DNA from: an uncultured Elusimicrobia bacterium
GTDB taxonomy: Bacteria; Elusimicrobiota; Elusimicrobia; UBA1565; UBA9628
DNA: 64,000 nt
NCBI GenBank assembly: GCA_903830945.1
Contig: CAIKVT010000023.1
Coordinates: 1-64,000, forward strand
Direction of reading: 5' to 3'
Made by a program: the position numbers and the translations under genes. This document shows, piece after piece, positions 43,924 to 52,402 of the stretch (position 1 is its first letter; every line of letters starts with the position of its first letter). The notes under the pieces were generated by a model that did not search any database, was not told the origin of the DNA, and worked only from the letters and a program-made list of their open reading frames with translations.

Positions 43924-44646
43924 ATGAGTATGGAGAGCCTGCGGCGGTTCAGCGCGCTAGCCTGGCATTGGATTTTGCCCCAGACCTGCGCGCACTGCCG
44001 GGAAGACCTCCCGTCCGATGGAAAAGCACCTCTTTGCGATCGCTGCCAAAAGAGCCTATGCCTCTCCGAACCACCTTTCTGCCTGCGCTGCGCCGAACCG
44101 ATCGCCGGCGGCAAGGCCCTCTGCCGCTCCTGCTCGGGCCGGCCCTTCGCCTGCCGATTGGTGCGCGCCGCCTTCCTCTACCGCGGTCCGGTCCCGGGCC
44201 TGGTGCACGCCTTCAAGTACCGCGGCCGACGCGCGGCGGCCCGCGCCGCGGGCCGTTGGATGTCCTGTCTGCTGCCCAGATTCCCCGAACTCTCCGGCCA
44301 TGACACCTTGGTCCCCGTGCCGCTCCATCCGCGGCGCCTGAGGGAGCGCGGCTACAATCAGGCAGGCCTGCTGGCGGAAGAACTCGCGCGCATAGCGGGG
44401 CGGCCAATGCTGGATCTCCTCCAACGCACCAAACCCACACGGCCCCAATGGGACCTGGACCGACAATTCCGTGCCAAGAACCTCGCCGGAGCCTTCCTGG
44501 CCGCCCCCCAAACGCGAGGAAAATCCGTGCTGCTCATCGATGACGTCTGCACCTCCGGAGCATCCCTTGAGGAATGCGGCCGGGCCCTGCACCAGGCTGG
44601 AGCGTCACGGGTCGCGGCCTATGTGTTCGCGCGCCAGACCTTATGA
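43924..44646 (+). CDS. comF: ComF family phosphoribosyltransferase-like protein
   Basis: A 240-residue ComF homologue. The N-terminal zinc-ribbon has four Cys pairs (Cys22/25, 38/41, 53/56 and 67/70). The C-terminal phosphoribosyltransferase fold has VPLHPRRLRERGYNQAGLLAEELA and the PRPP loop VLLIDDVCTSGAS near residue 205. ComF proteins act in DNA uptake or recombination after transformation. A second Met two codons on is a possible alternative start. It follows the SprA-like gene by 36 nt on the same strand. Confidence 0.9.
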   Translation: MSMESLRRFSALAWHWILPQTCAHCREDLPSDGKAPLCDRCQKSLCLSEPPFCLRCAEPIAGGKALCRSCSGRPFACRLVRAAFLYRGPVPGLVHAFKYRGRRAAARAAGRWMSCLLPRFPELSGHDTLVPVPLHPRRLRERGYNQAGLLAEELARIAGRPMLDLLQRTKPTRPQWDLDRQFRAKNLAGAFLAAPQTRGKSVLLIDDVCTSGASLEECGRALHQAGASRVAAYVFARQTL

Positions 44647-44710
44647 CGGGGCTTACGATTCACGGATTCGCGGATACCACTATCCACGCCACAGTCCCAA
44701 AATTCGTAAA

Positions 44711-45391
44711 ATGCGTAAAGGCCTGACCCCACCCATGATATTGCCTTGGACCGTATCACTCGCGGCTATCATCTTCGGAATAGGCAGACTGGCCTGGGCC
44801 CTGCGCCCTGGACATAGGCGGCAGCTGGCCTTGGCTGCGACCGCCCGAAGGCTGGGTCTTCAATTCGCAGAAGGCGCGCCAGGATTGCCTGCGGCAGAGT
44901 ACCGCAACCTGCATATCTTCACCCAGGGCCGCGAGCGGACCTACCGCAACATCCTCACCGGCAAGCCCGACGGAACCTCCAGAGCAATCATCAGCGACTA
45001 CCTGTACACGACCGGCGACGGCCGCAGTGCCCAGACCTGCCGCCAGACCGTCGCCCTGCTGACCTTTCCAAAAGGAGATCTTCCCCGCTTCGAGCTTCGC
45101 CCTGTGACCACCGTCGACAGGATCGACGCGGTCTTCGGCTACCAAGACATTGACTTCGAGGAAAGCCCGTTATTCTCCAGGCGTTACCTGCTGCGCGGGC
45201 CAGACGAAGCCGCCATCCGCGCCCTCTTCGACCTGAACCTACGCCAATATTTCAAGAGCCATCCGGACTGGTGCGTGGACGGCCGCGGGCCTTGGTTGGC
45301 CGCTTACCGCCATGGCCGATTGATACAACCCAAAGCGCTTCCCGCATTCCTAGACGAGGTGACGTTCCTGCTGAAGGCGTTCTCGAAGTAG
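44711..45391 (+). CDS. Membrane-anchored protein of unknown function
   Basis: A 226-residue protein (218 if it starts at ATG 44735) that I do not recognise. It has one hydrophobic segment near the N-terminus (ILPWTVSLAAIIFGIGRLAWAL) followed by a soluble domain of about 190 residues with DGRSAQTCRQTVALLTF and RRYLLRGPDEAAIRALF. The domain resembles uncharacterised single-pass membrane proteins. No good Shine-Dalgarno sequence precedes either start. The next gene converges 4 nt away. Confidence 0.6.
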   Translation: MRKGLTPPMILPWTVSLAAIIFGIGRLAWALRPGHRRQLALAATARRLGLQFAEGAPGLPAAEYRNLHIFTQGRERTYRNILTGKPDGTSRAIISDYLYTTGDGRSAQTCRQTVALLTFPKGDLPRFELRPVTTVDRIDAVFGYQDIDFEESPLFSRRYLLRGPDEAAIRALFDLNLRQYFKSHPDWCVDGRGPWLAAYRHGRLIQPKALPAFLDEVTFLLKAFSK

Positions 45392-45395
45392 CAGG

Positions 45396-47243
45396 CTACT
45401 GAAGGCCCAAGAACTTCTTCCACCAAGGCCGTGAATGCTTAAGGGCGGGATCCCCGGAGTCCATCTCCTCATGAGGTAAGACGTGGATGGGAAGCGTGAA
45501 GGTGAAGGTCGCGCCTCGCCCCACGTCGCTGTCCACCCACAGCTGGCCGCCCTGCAGATGCACCAGGGCCTTGGCGATGGACAAGCCCAGGCCGGTACCG
45601 GCTGCCGCCATCTCGCCCAAGGCGATCTGCACGAACTTCTCGAAAATCTTCTTCTGGTCCGCCTTGGCGATACCGCAGCCGGTGTCGGCCACCGAGAACT
45701 CCAAGAATTTATCACGATTCTCCCGAGACAGGGCCAGGGCCACCGTGACGCATCCTCCCGTCGGGGTGAACTTGATGGCATTGGAGAGCAGATTGATGAG
45801 CACCTGGAGAGTTCGCTTCTCGTCAGCATAGACCAGGGGCAGGCCCGGCGCGACCGAAAGCGCGAGCCCGAGATGCTTCTGGGAGGCCCAGGGCGTGACG
45901 CTCTCCACCGCCTCGCGCACGATCTTTTCAGGATTGGTCTGGCGTGGAGCCACGGTCATCTGCCCCGACTCGATCTTGGAGAAGTCCAGGATGCTGTTGA
46001 TCATTTCGGCTAGACGGTCTGAATTGCGCAAAGCCGTCGACATCATCTTCTCCTCATCTGCCTTGAGCTTGCCCTTGAACTCCTCCTCCAGGATCTCCAA
46101 GGCCGCGTGGATGGAGGCGAGCGGCGCGCGCAGCTCGTGCGTGATGTGGGCCACGAAATCGCGCTGCATCCTCTGCAGCTCCTTATGCTTGGCCACGTCG
46201 GGCAAGCTCGACACCATGCCCACGACCTTGCCAGCCTCGTTCTGGACCACGGCGCCAGCGGCACGCAACGTGCGCCGGATATCGTCGGCCGCCTGGACCC
46301 GGACGCCCGTCTTGATCTCGCGGTCGCCGGAAGTGGTCAGCTCCGCGGCCAAAGTGATCATATGGTCCTCTCCCCCCTTCTCAACGAGGGATTTACCAGC
46401 GGCTTGGGCCAGGGTCATGCCGTAGATCTGCTCGGCCGCCGGATTCATCATCAGGATCTTGCCCTGGTCGTCTACGACCACCACGCCTTCGACCATAGTT
46501 CCGATGACCGTCTGGGTCCGGACCTGCTCGTTGTGCAGGATGTTCTTCTCCTGTCTGATGGTCATGGTGACTTCCTGCACCCGGAGCTGGATGTCAGCCT
46601 GCACCAACCGCATCACCTGTTCGATGACCTTGATCCGTAACGCCGGATCCGGCACCGCCTGGCGCACCAGCGACTGGATGGCGCTGTCCAAAGTCGCTCC
46701 TTCGGAAGTCAAGCCGGAAATTCCTGCCAGCGCTCCATCTGATCCGCCAACGCCAGGCCCGCCTGACCCAGTCTCGGCGCCCGATCGCAACGCGCTCTTG
46801 CCCATCTTGGCGTATATCGCCTCGTTGACGGCAATATGAGCGACCCCGCGGCTCTCCAGATAGGTCTTGGGGTCGATGGCCTGGGCCGGATCCGGACGCA
46901 GCGCGGCCAGCTCACAGAACGCCACGAGCTCCGCGTTGGTCACGCCAGCCTTGAACGTGATGCTGCTGAGCTTGAATCGACCGAAAAACGCCGGCCAACT
47001 CTGGGGCGCCTGGTCGGTGAAGGCGATGATACGGCCGTTGGCCAGCCACTTGCCTTGGTCCATGGAGAAGGTGAGTTCCCCTCCGGATCGCTCCAGCGCC
47101 TTGGCCAGGTGCTGCTCGGCCAATTGCAGAGTGGCGGCCATGGCCGGGTGGCCGACCTTGTAAAGGCTCATCTGCCCTAAAGTCTTGGCCAGCCACATGA
47201 GCACGTCCAGAGCCAAACGGTCGAGCGAGGTCGGATCAGCCAT
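45396..47243 (-). CDS. Soluble PAS-domain sensor histidine kinase
   Basis: A 615-residue histidine kinase without membrane helices. Residues 1-150 are an uncharacterised helical domain (with KVGHPAMAATLQLAEQHL), 150-185 a Gly/Ala/Ser-rich linker, 200-240 a coiled-coil-like segment, and 245-355 a PAS domain (EGVVVVDDQGKILMMNPAAEQIYG). The phosphoacceptor is His369 in AHITHELRAPLA. The ATPase domain has NLLSNAIKFTPTGG, DTGCGIAKAD and GTGLGLSIAKALV. No response regulator gene is adjacent, so it is an orphan kinase. It converges on the gene at 44711-45391 and lies 20 nt downstream of the nucleotide-sugar dehydrogenase gene. Confidence 0.88.
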   Translation of the reverse strand: MADPTSLDRLALDVLMWLAKTLGQMSLYKVGHPAMAATLQLAEQHLAKALERSGGELTFSMDQGKWLANGRIIAFTDQAPQSWPAFFGRFKLSSITFKAGVTNAELVAFCELAALRPDPAQAIDPKTYLESRGVAHIAVNEAIYAKMGKSALRSGAETGSGGPGVGGSDGALAGISGLTSEGATLDSAIQSLVRQAVPDPALRIKVIEQVMRLVQADIQLRVQEVTMTIRQEKNILHNEQVRTQTVIGTMVEGVVVVDDQGKILMMNPAAEQIYGMTLAQAAGKSLVEKGGEDHMITLAAELTTSGDREIKTGVRVQAADDIRRTLRAAGAVVQNEAGKVVGMVSSLPDVAKHKELQRMQRDFVAHITHELRAPLASIHAALEILEEEFKGKLKADEEKMMSTALRNSDRLAEMINSILDFSKIESGQMTVAPRQTNPEKIVREAVESVTPWASQKHLGLALSVAPGLPLVYADEKRTLQVLINLLSNAIKFTPTGGCVTVALALSRENRDKFLEFSVADTGCGIAKADQKKIFEKFVQIALGEMAAAGTGLGLSIAKALVHLQGGQLWVDSDVGRGATFTFTLPIHVLPHEEMDSGDPALKHSRPWWKKFLGLQ

Positions 47244-47263
47244 ATCGGGACGATCTCATCGCG

Positions 47264-48559
47264 TTAGAGCCGAATCACCTTGGGCGAGCGGATGCCCTTT
47301 GCTGCGTTACGGGCGTCGAATACCAAGCGAGAGAGGCGCACGACCCGCCGATAGTCGACCCGTGGGTGGGCCGTAAGGATGGCCGCGCAGTCCGCGGCCT
47401 TGAGTGCCCGGTCGGTGAGAGGGACGCAGAGCAAGCGCCGGCCGCGCACCTCCAGGCTCCGCACAAAGGGATCGTGATAACTGACTTTGGCCCCGGAGCG
47501 CAGAAGCAGGGACATGACGTCAAGAGCCGGAGATTCCCGGTAGTCCTCCAGTCCTGGCTTGTAGGCCGCGCCCAGGATCAGAATGCGGCTGCCCCGTAGC
47601 GGCTTGCGCGCGCGGTTAAGGGCCTCGGCGATGCGTTCCACCGCGTACTCGGGCATGCCCTCGTTGATAGTGGAGGCCAGCTGGATGAAGCGCGGATCGA
47701 AATTGAGGGTCTTGAGCTTCCAGCTCAACAGCCGCGGGTCCTTGGGAATGCAATGCCCCCCGATGCCCGGCCCCGGATAGAACGGCATGAACCCGAAGGG
47801 CTTGCTGGCCGCGGCATCGATGATCTCCCAGACATCGAGACCCATATGATGGCAGACCTGCGCCATCTCGTTGACCAAGGCGATATTCACAGCCCGGAAG
47901 GTGTTCTCCAGGAGCTTGACGGTCTCGGCCGCGCGCGTGCTCGAGACCGGCACCACGCGATCTACGACCTGGGAATAAAGCTCGACGGCGCAAGCCGTCG
48001 AGACCGGGTCCGCGCCGCCTACGACCTTGGGCGTATTGGCGATGCCCCAGGTCGGGTTGCCGGGATCCACCCGCTCCGGAGAGAAAGCCAAGAAGAAATC
48101 TTTTCCCATCCGAAGACCCGCCTGACGCAGCACCGGCAGGAGCAACTCCTCGGTGGCGCCGGGATAAGTTGTGCTCTCAATAACGATAAGCTGCCCCCGG
48201 CGCAATCGGCGGGCCACCTCGCCCACGGCGGCAAGTATATTGGAAACGTCCGGCTCCTTGGTCTTGCGCAAGGGGGTCTGCACGCAGACAAGCACGGCAT
48301 CCTGCTGGGACAGGGCGGCAAAACGGCCGGTGGCGAGAAAACGGCCGGCCGATTGCCACTTGCGCAACTCCTCAGAACTCACGTCGCGGATATAAGACTT
48401 TCCCCGGCCCAGATCGGCCAAACGGCGCCGGTCCACCTCAAAACCGGTAACCCGAAAACCTTTCCGACAGAAATCCATGGCCAAGGGCATCCCCACATAG
48501 CCCAGGCCGAGCACGCCGACGCGCGCCGACCGGTTTCGGATCTTGTCACTCAATTCCAT
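47264..48559 (-). CDS. UDP-HexNAc/UDP-sugar 6-dehydrogenase (WecC/WbpA type)
   Basis: A 431-residue nucleotide-sugar dehydrogenase. The NAD domain begins with VGVLGLGYVGMPLAMDFCRKG, followed by VFVCVQTPLRK-like and VIESTTYPGATEELLLPVL. The active-site Cys is in GPGIGGHCIPKDPRLLSWKL, and ILGAAYKPGLEDYRESPALDVM marks the C-terminal domain. Such enzymes oxidise C6 of UDP-GlcNAc or UDP-GalNAc (or related UDP-sugars) to a uronic acid with two NAD+. It is divergent from ugd at 48628, with a 68-nt gap between them. Confidence 0.85.
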   Translation of the reverse strand: MELSDKIRNRSARVGVLGLGYVGMPLAMDFCRKGFRVTGFEVDRRRLADLGRGKSYIRDVSSEELRKWQSAGRFLATGRFAALSQQDAVLVCVQTPLRKTKEPDVSNILAAVGEVARRLRRGQLIVIESTTYPGATEELLLPVLRQAGLRMGKDFFLAFSPERVDPGNPTWGIANTPKVVGGADPVSTACAVELYSQVVDRVVPVSSTRAAETVKLLENTFRAVNIALVNEMAQVCHHMGLDVWEIIDAAASKPFGFMPFYPGPGIGGHCIPKDPRLLSWKLKTLNFDPRFIQLASTINEGMPEYAVERIAEALNRARKPLRGSRILILGAAYKPGLEDYRESPALDVMSLLLRSGAKVSYHDPFVRSLEVRGRRLLCVPLTDRALKAADCAAILTAHPRVDYRRVVRLSRLVFDARNAAKGIRSPKVIRL

Positions 48560-48573
48560 AAGAATCCGATTCT

Positions 48574-48602
48574 ACTATAAATAACTTGCTCCGCTAGGCC
48601 AA
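48574..48602 (-). promoter_or_regulatory. Possible promoter of the UDP-sugar dehydrogenase gene
   Basis: On the minus strand, TTGGCC (48602-48597) and TATAGT (48579-48574) are 17 nt apart and lie just before the ATG at 48559. On the plus strand a TACAAT box (48616-48621) lies 6 nt before the ugd start. No Shine-Dalgarno sequence precedes ugd, so its mRNA may be leaderless. These are weak pattern matches. Confidence 0.3.
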
Positions 48603-48627
48603 TTTTGCAAAAATCTACAATCTACCT

Positions 48628-49947
48628 ATGGAAAAATTTAATATTTGCGTCGTTGGCGCCGGCTATGTCGGACTGGTGACTGGGACCTGTTTGGCGGAAC
48701 TGGGTCATCATGTCGTGTGCGTGGACTCCGACCCCAAGAAACTCAAGGTCCTGCGAGCCAAAAAAATCCCCATCTACGAGCCTGGCCTGGACAAACTCTT
48801 CCAGCGCAACATTCAGTCTGGCCACCTGCGCTTCTCCGGCTCGATCGAAGAGGGCATGGGGAAGCCGGGGCGCCGAGCCCAGGTCGTGTTCATCGCGGTG
48901 GGCACGCCGCCCCGATCCGACGGATCGGCGGACCTCTCCGCGGTAGAAGCCGTAGCGGAGGCCGTGGCCAAAAGCATGCGCGCCTACACGGTGCTGGTAG
49001 ACAAATCCACCGTGCCCGTGGAGACGGGAGAATGGGTTTCCAAGACCGTAGCCCGCTTCAACAGGAAGGGGGTCCCCTACGACGTAGTCTCCAACCCGGA
49101 GTTCCTGGCCGAAGGCACGGCGGTCGAAGATTTCCTCAAGCCTGACCGCGTGGTCTTCGGCGTGACCTCACCGCGAGCCGAGGCCGTGATGCGCAAGGTC
49201 TACGCCGGGATCAAAGCCCCCATCCTTGTCACCGACGTAAAGTCCGCCGAACTCATCAAGCACGCCTCCAACTCATTCTTGGCCACCAAGATATCCTATG
49301 CTAACGCGGTGGCCGCGGTCTGCGAGAAGGTCGGCGCGGACGTAGCCATGGTAGCCAAAGGCATGGGCCTAGACCGCCGCATCGGCAACCAGTTCCTGCG
49401 GCCTGGCCTGGGCTTCGGAGGCTTCTGCTTCCCCAAAGACCTGGAGGCCTTCTACTGGCTCAGCCGTCAGAAGGGCTACGACTTCCAGTTGCTCAAGGCC
49501 GTCAAGGATATCAACGAGTTCGCCAAGACCTGGGTGCTGCGCAAGGTCGAGGAGAACCTCTGGAACCTGGAGGGCAAGACCGTGGCCCTGCTGGGCCTAG
49601 CGTTCAAACCAAACACGGACGACATGCGCTTCGCGCCTTCCGTGGACATCGCGCGCATGCTCAAGGACCGCCAGGTGCACCTGCGCGTCTACGACCCGGT
49701 GGCCATGAGCAACGCCCGGGCCCTGCCCGCCTTGAAGGGCGCGCGCTTCTGCCGCGACGCTTACGATTGTGTCAAGGGCGCCGACGCTGCGGCCCTGGTG
49801 ACGGAATGGCCGGAGTTCCGGGACCTGGACTTGACCCGCGTTCACAGGCTCATGCGCATCCCGCTCATACTCGACGGCCGCAATTTCTACGACCCGGCTA
49901 CCGCCCGAGCGGCGGGCTTTACCTACTGCAGCGTAGGCCGGCCCTGA
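48628..49947 (+). CDS. ugd: UDP-glucose 6-dehydrogenase
   Basis: A 439-residue enzyme: [28 protein letters not shown] at the N-terminus, [35 protein letters not shown], and the catalytic Cys in [36 protein letters not shown]-type text follows. It converts UDP-glucose to UDP-glucuronate with two NAD+. The stop overlaps the ATG of the UDP-xylose synthase gene, so its product is probably channelled to that enzyme. Confidence 0.95.
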   Translation: MEKFNICVVGAGYVGLVTGTCLAELGHHVVCVDSDPKKLKVLRAKKIPIYEPGLDKLFQRNIQSGHLRFSGSIEEGMGKPGRRAQVVFIAVGTPPRSDGSADLSAVEAVAEAVAKSMRAYTVLVDKSTVPVETGEWVSKTVARFNRKGVPYDVVSNPEFLAEGTAVEDFLKPDRVVFGVTSPRAEAVMRKVYAGIKAPILVTDVKSAELIKHASNSFLATKISYANAVAAVCEKVGADVAMVAKGMGLDRRIGNQFLRPGLGFGGFCFPKDLEAFYWLSRQKGYDFQLLKAVKDINEFAKTWVLRKVEENLWNLEGKTVALLGLAFKPNTDDMRFAPSVDIARMLKDRQVHLRVYDPVAMSNARALPALKGARFCRDAYDCVKGADAAALVTEWPEFRDLDLTRVHRLMRIPLILDGRNFYDPATARAAGFTYCSVGRP

Positions 49948-50885
49948 TGCGCCTGCTCATAACGGGCGGGGCGGGGTTCCTGGGCAGCCACCTGGCCGAC
50001 CACTTCCTGGCGCAGGGCCACAAAGTCATCGTCATCGACAATCTGCTCACGGGCAGCCTGGACAACATCTCCCACCTCTTCAAAAATCCGGCCTTCTCAT
50101 TCATCAAGGCCGACGTGACCAACTACATCCATGTCCCGGGCAAGCTCGACGCGGTCCTGCATTTCGCCAGCCCCGCCAGTCCCATCGACTACGCGCATTT
50201 CCCCATCCCGACTCTCAAGGTGGGAGCCCTGGGCACGCACAAGGCCCTGGGCTTAGCCAAAGACAAGGGCGCGGTCTTCATGCTTGCCTCCACCTCCGAA
50301 GTCTACGGCGACCCCTTGATCAACCCCCAGCCCGAGAGCTACTGGGGCAACGTCAATCCCATCGGCCCGCGCGGCGTCTACGACGAAGCCAAGCGCTTCG
50401 CCGAGGCCATGACCATGGCCTACCACCGCTTCCACCGCATGCAGGTGCGCATCATCCGCATCTTCAACACCTACGGTCCGCGCATGCGCCGCAACGACGG
50501 CCGAGCCGTGCCCAATTTCATCACCCAAGCTCTCAAAGGCCGGCCGCTGACTGTCTACGGCAAAGGCTCCCAGACCCGCAGTCTCTGCTACGTCTCGGAC
50601 CTGGTGCGGGGCATCTCCCTGCTGCTCGAATCGGATATCAACGCCCCGGTCAACATCGGAAATCCCCACGAGCTCACGGTCGGACAGCTCGCCCGCACCA
50701 TCATCAGGCTCACGGACTCCAAGTCCCACATCGCGCACAAGCCCCTGCCCGCCGACGACCCGCAGGTACGCCGTCCGGACATCCGTCAAGCCCGCGCCAA
50801 GCTCAGATGGAAGCCCGAAGTCCCGCTGGAAGACGGTCTGCTTCGGACCATAAACTACTTCAAGGGCACGACGCGCGCAGCCTAG
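49947..50885 (+). CDS. uxs: UDP-glucuronate decarboxylase (UDP-xylose synthase)
   Basis: The ATG at 49947 ([21 protein letters not shown]) gives 312 residues and overlaps the ugd stop by one base. NAD loop [33 protein letters not shown], and Tyr145/Lys149 in GVYDEAKR are typical of UXS, as is IFNTYGPRM followed by [16 protein letters not shown]. It decarboxylates UDP-glucuronate to UDP-xylose. With ugd it makes a complete route from UDP-glucose to UDP-xylose for a surface glycan. Confidence 0.92.
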   Translation: MRLLITGGAGFLGSHLADHFLAQGHKVIVIDNLLTGSLDNISHLFKNPAFSFIKADVTNYIHVPGKLDAVLHFASPASPIDYAHFPIPTLKVGALGTHKALGLAKDKGAVFMLASTSEVYGDPLINPQPESYWGNVNPIGPRGVYDEAKRFAEAMTMAYHRFHRMQVRIIRIFNTYGPRMRRNDGRAVPNFITQALKGRPLTVYGKGSQTRSLCYVSDLVRGISLLLESDINAPVNIGNPHELTVGQLARTIIRLTDSKSHIAHKPLPADDPQVRRPDIRQARAKLRWKPEVPLEDGLLRTINYFKGTTRAA

Positions 50886-50891
50886 GCCGCC

Positions 50892-51602
50892 GTGCTGCTC
50901 TCCGTCATCCTGCCCTGCCATAACGAGGAGTCCGCCGCCGCCCGCTTCGTTGATGAGCTCTTCCCGGCGCTCGACGCGCTGGGGATCCCCTACGAAGTCA
51001 TCGTGGTCGACGACGGCTCCTGCGACGACACGAGCGGGGTGCTGCGCAATCTGGCTAAAGAGAGGCGCGACTTCAAGGCCGTGGCCAACGAATATCACCT
51101 CGGCCTGGGAGCGGCCCTGCGCACGGGTTTTGCCGCAGCCGCCGGGGATTGGATCGCGACGCTGGACGCGGATCTGACCTTCCACCCCTCCCAGTTGCGA
51201 GCCCTGCTGGACTGCCAGAAGGAGACCGGGGCGGATATGGTCTGCGGGTCACCCTTCCTATCGGATGAAGGAGCGGCACAGGTCGGCTGGTGGCGCAGGT
51301 GGCCCAGCCTCGCGGTCAACGGTCTCTATCGCCACATCTGCGGATCAAAGCTCACGGCCTACACGCCAATCTTCAGGCTCTATCGGACCGAAGTCCTGCG
51401 CTCCCTGCGTTTGGAAAGCGCGGGCTTTGAGATCAACGCGGAGATCGCAGCGCGCTTCCTCGCGGCCGACCGCCCCGTGACCGAGGTCCCGGCCGTGCTG
51501 ACCGCGCGCCGGCAGGGGGCATCCAAACTCTCCCCCTTCCGGGAGCTTTGGCGCTACGGTCGTCTAGCGCTGCGCCTGCGCCGCGAGGCTAGGCGCGGAT
51601 GA
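50892..51602 (+). CDS. Glycosyltransferase family 2 (DPM-like)
   Basis: A 236-residue GT2 protein starting with GTG (50892), 6 nt after uxs ends. LSVILPCHNEESAAARFVDEL, EVIVVDDGSCDDT, and WIATLDADLTFHPSQL with the DxD site are present, and RQGASKLSPFRELWRYGRLALRLR at the end matches DPM1-like enzymes that link a sugar to polyprenyl phosphate. It has no C-terminal membrane helices. It may use UDP-xylose or another sugar made by the two upstream genes. Confidence 0.85.
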   Translation: MLLSVILPCHNEESAAARFVDELFPALDALGIPYEVIVVDDGSCDDTSGVLRNLAKERRDFKAVANEYHLGLGAALRTGFAAAAGDWIATLDADLTFHPSQLRALLDCQKETGADMVCGSPFLSDEGAAQVGWWRRWPSLAVNGLYRHICGSKLTAYTPIFRLYRTEVLRSLRLESAGFEINAEIAARFLAADRPVTEVPAVLTARRQGASKLSPFRELWRYGRLALRLRREARRG

Positions 51603-51973
51603 AGGTCTCACGCGGACGCTTCGAACGCTTGGCCGAAGCGGCCCTAGCTGATATCCCAAGGCAGTTCCGCGACCTCATCGTGGACCTGGAGATATCGGTC
51701 AAGGCCGTGCCCGGTCCCGAAGCCGGTCGCTGGCGCGGATCGAAGAACCTGCTGGGACTCTACCAGGGACTGCAGCGAGCAGACATGCTGAGTCCCTACT
51801 CCGGCTCGCATGAGCCTGCTCGCATCACCCTCTATCAAAGGAACATCGAATCTCTCTGCCGCGACGAGGATGAGCTATCCCGGCAGATCCACATCACCTT
51901 ACGCCACGAACTGGCGCACCACTTCGGTTTCTCGGACCGGGACTTGCGGAAGAAATGGCCGGACGGCGCCTGA
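51599..51973 (+). CDS. Small zincin-type metallopeptidase
   Basis: A 124-residue protein with HELAHHFGFSDRDL near the C-terminus, the HExxH zinc site typical of short Zincin_1 (PF06262-like) proteins. RITLYQRNIESLC is another family mark. Substrates of this family are unknown. It overlaps the glycosyltransferase stop by 4 nt and converges on the lipoprotein gene at 51977-52402. Confidence 0.8.
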   Translation: MKVSRGRFERLAEAALADIPRQFRDLIVDLEISVKAVPGPEAGRWRGSKNLLGLYQGLQRADMLSPYSGSHEPARITLYQRNIESLCRDEDELSRQIHITLRHELAHHFGFSDRDLRKKWPDGA

Positions 51974-51976
51974 ACC

Positions 51977-52402
51977 CTATTTCGGCTCGCGAGTGACGTA
52001 GAGGAGCGACTGCCGGCCCGCGTCCGTGAACTTAAGGGTCACGCGAGTCTTCTGGCCGGGCTCGATGCGGAAGAAGCGCTCACCCGGCTGCAGTTCGTCC
52101 GGACGCCGCGCACCCGAGACCCCGTCGCTGGAGTCCCAAACCTCGAAGCGCATCGGATGGTTCCCCTCCGCGATCTGACCAAGCCAGAGCTTGGTCCGAG
52201 ATTTAGCCGCCGTCTCGGTGCGACCCTGCGGTTGGCCGTCCACGAAGACCTGCACATACTCCAGGGTATCCTCTTCGGGCGTGCCCACCACCTCATAGGA
52301 GTTAAATTCAAAATTCGAGGCTGCAACGGCGGCAGGCTTAGGCTTCGGCGCAGCACAGCCTGCCCACAGTGCGGCCAGGACCAGAGGGATCAGCCTCTTC
52401 AT
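51977..52402 (-). CDS. Small lipoprotein of unknown function
   Basis: A 141-residue protein with a lipoprotein signal (MKRLIPLVLAALWAGC, lipobox Cys16), then a short Lys/Pro/Ala linker and a beta-rich domain (EYVQVFVDGQPQGRTE, KTRVTLKFTDAGRQSLLYVTR) like PEGA or carbohydrate-binding-like modules. It overlaps the upstream PPC-repeat lipoprotein by 4 nt, so the two are coexpressed. Function is not known; an envelope role is likely. Confidence 0.7.
   Translation of the reverse strand: MKRLIPLVLAALWAGCAAPKPKPAAVAASNFEFNSYEVVGTPEEDTLEYVQVFVDGQPQGRTETAAKSRTKLWLGQIAEGNHPMRFEVWDSSDGVSGARRPDELQPGERFFRIEPGQKTRVTLKFTDAGRQSLLYVTREPK

Noticed and set aside
43920-43925. TATAAT just before the ComF gene
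   Set aside because: It overlaps the likely start codon and has no -35 partner at 16-18 nt, so it is not convincing as a promoter.
49767-49946. N-terminal extension of the UDP-xylose synthase ORF
   Set aside because: It overlaps the 3' end of ugd out of frame; the Rossmann start [13 protein letters not shown] is at 49947.
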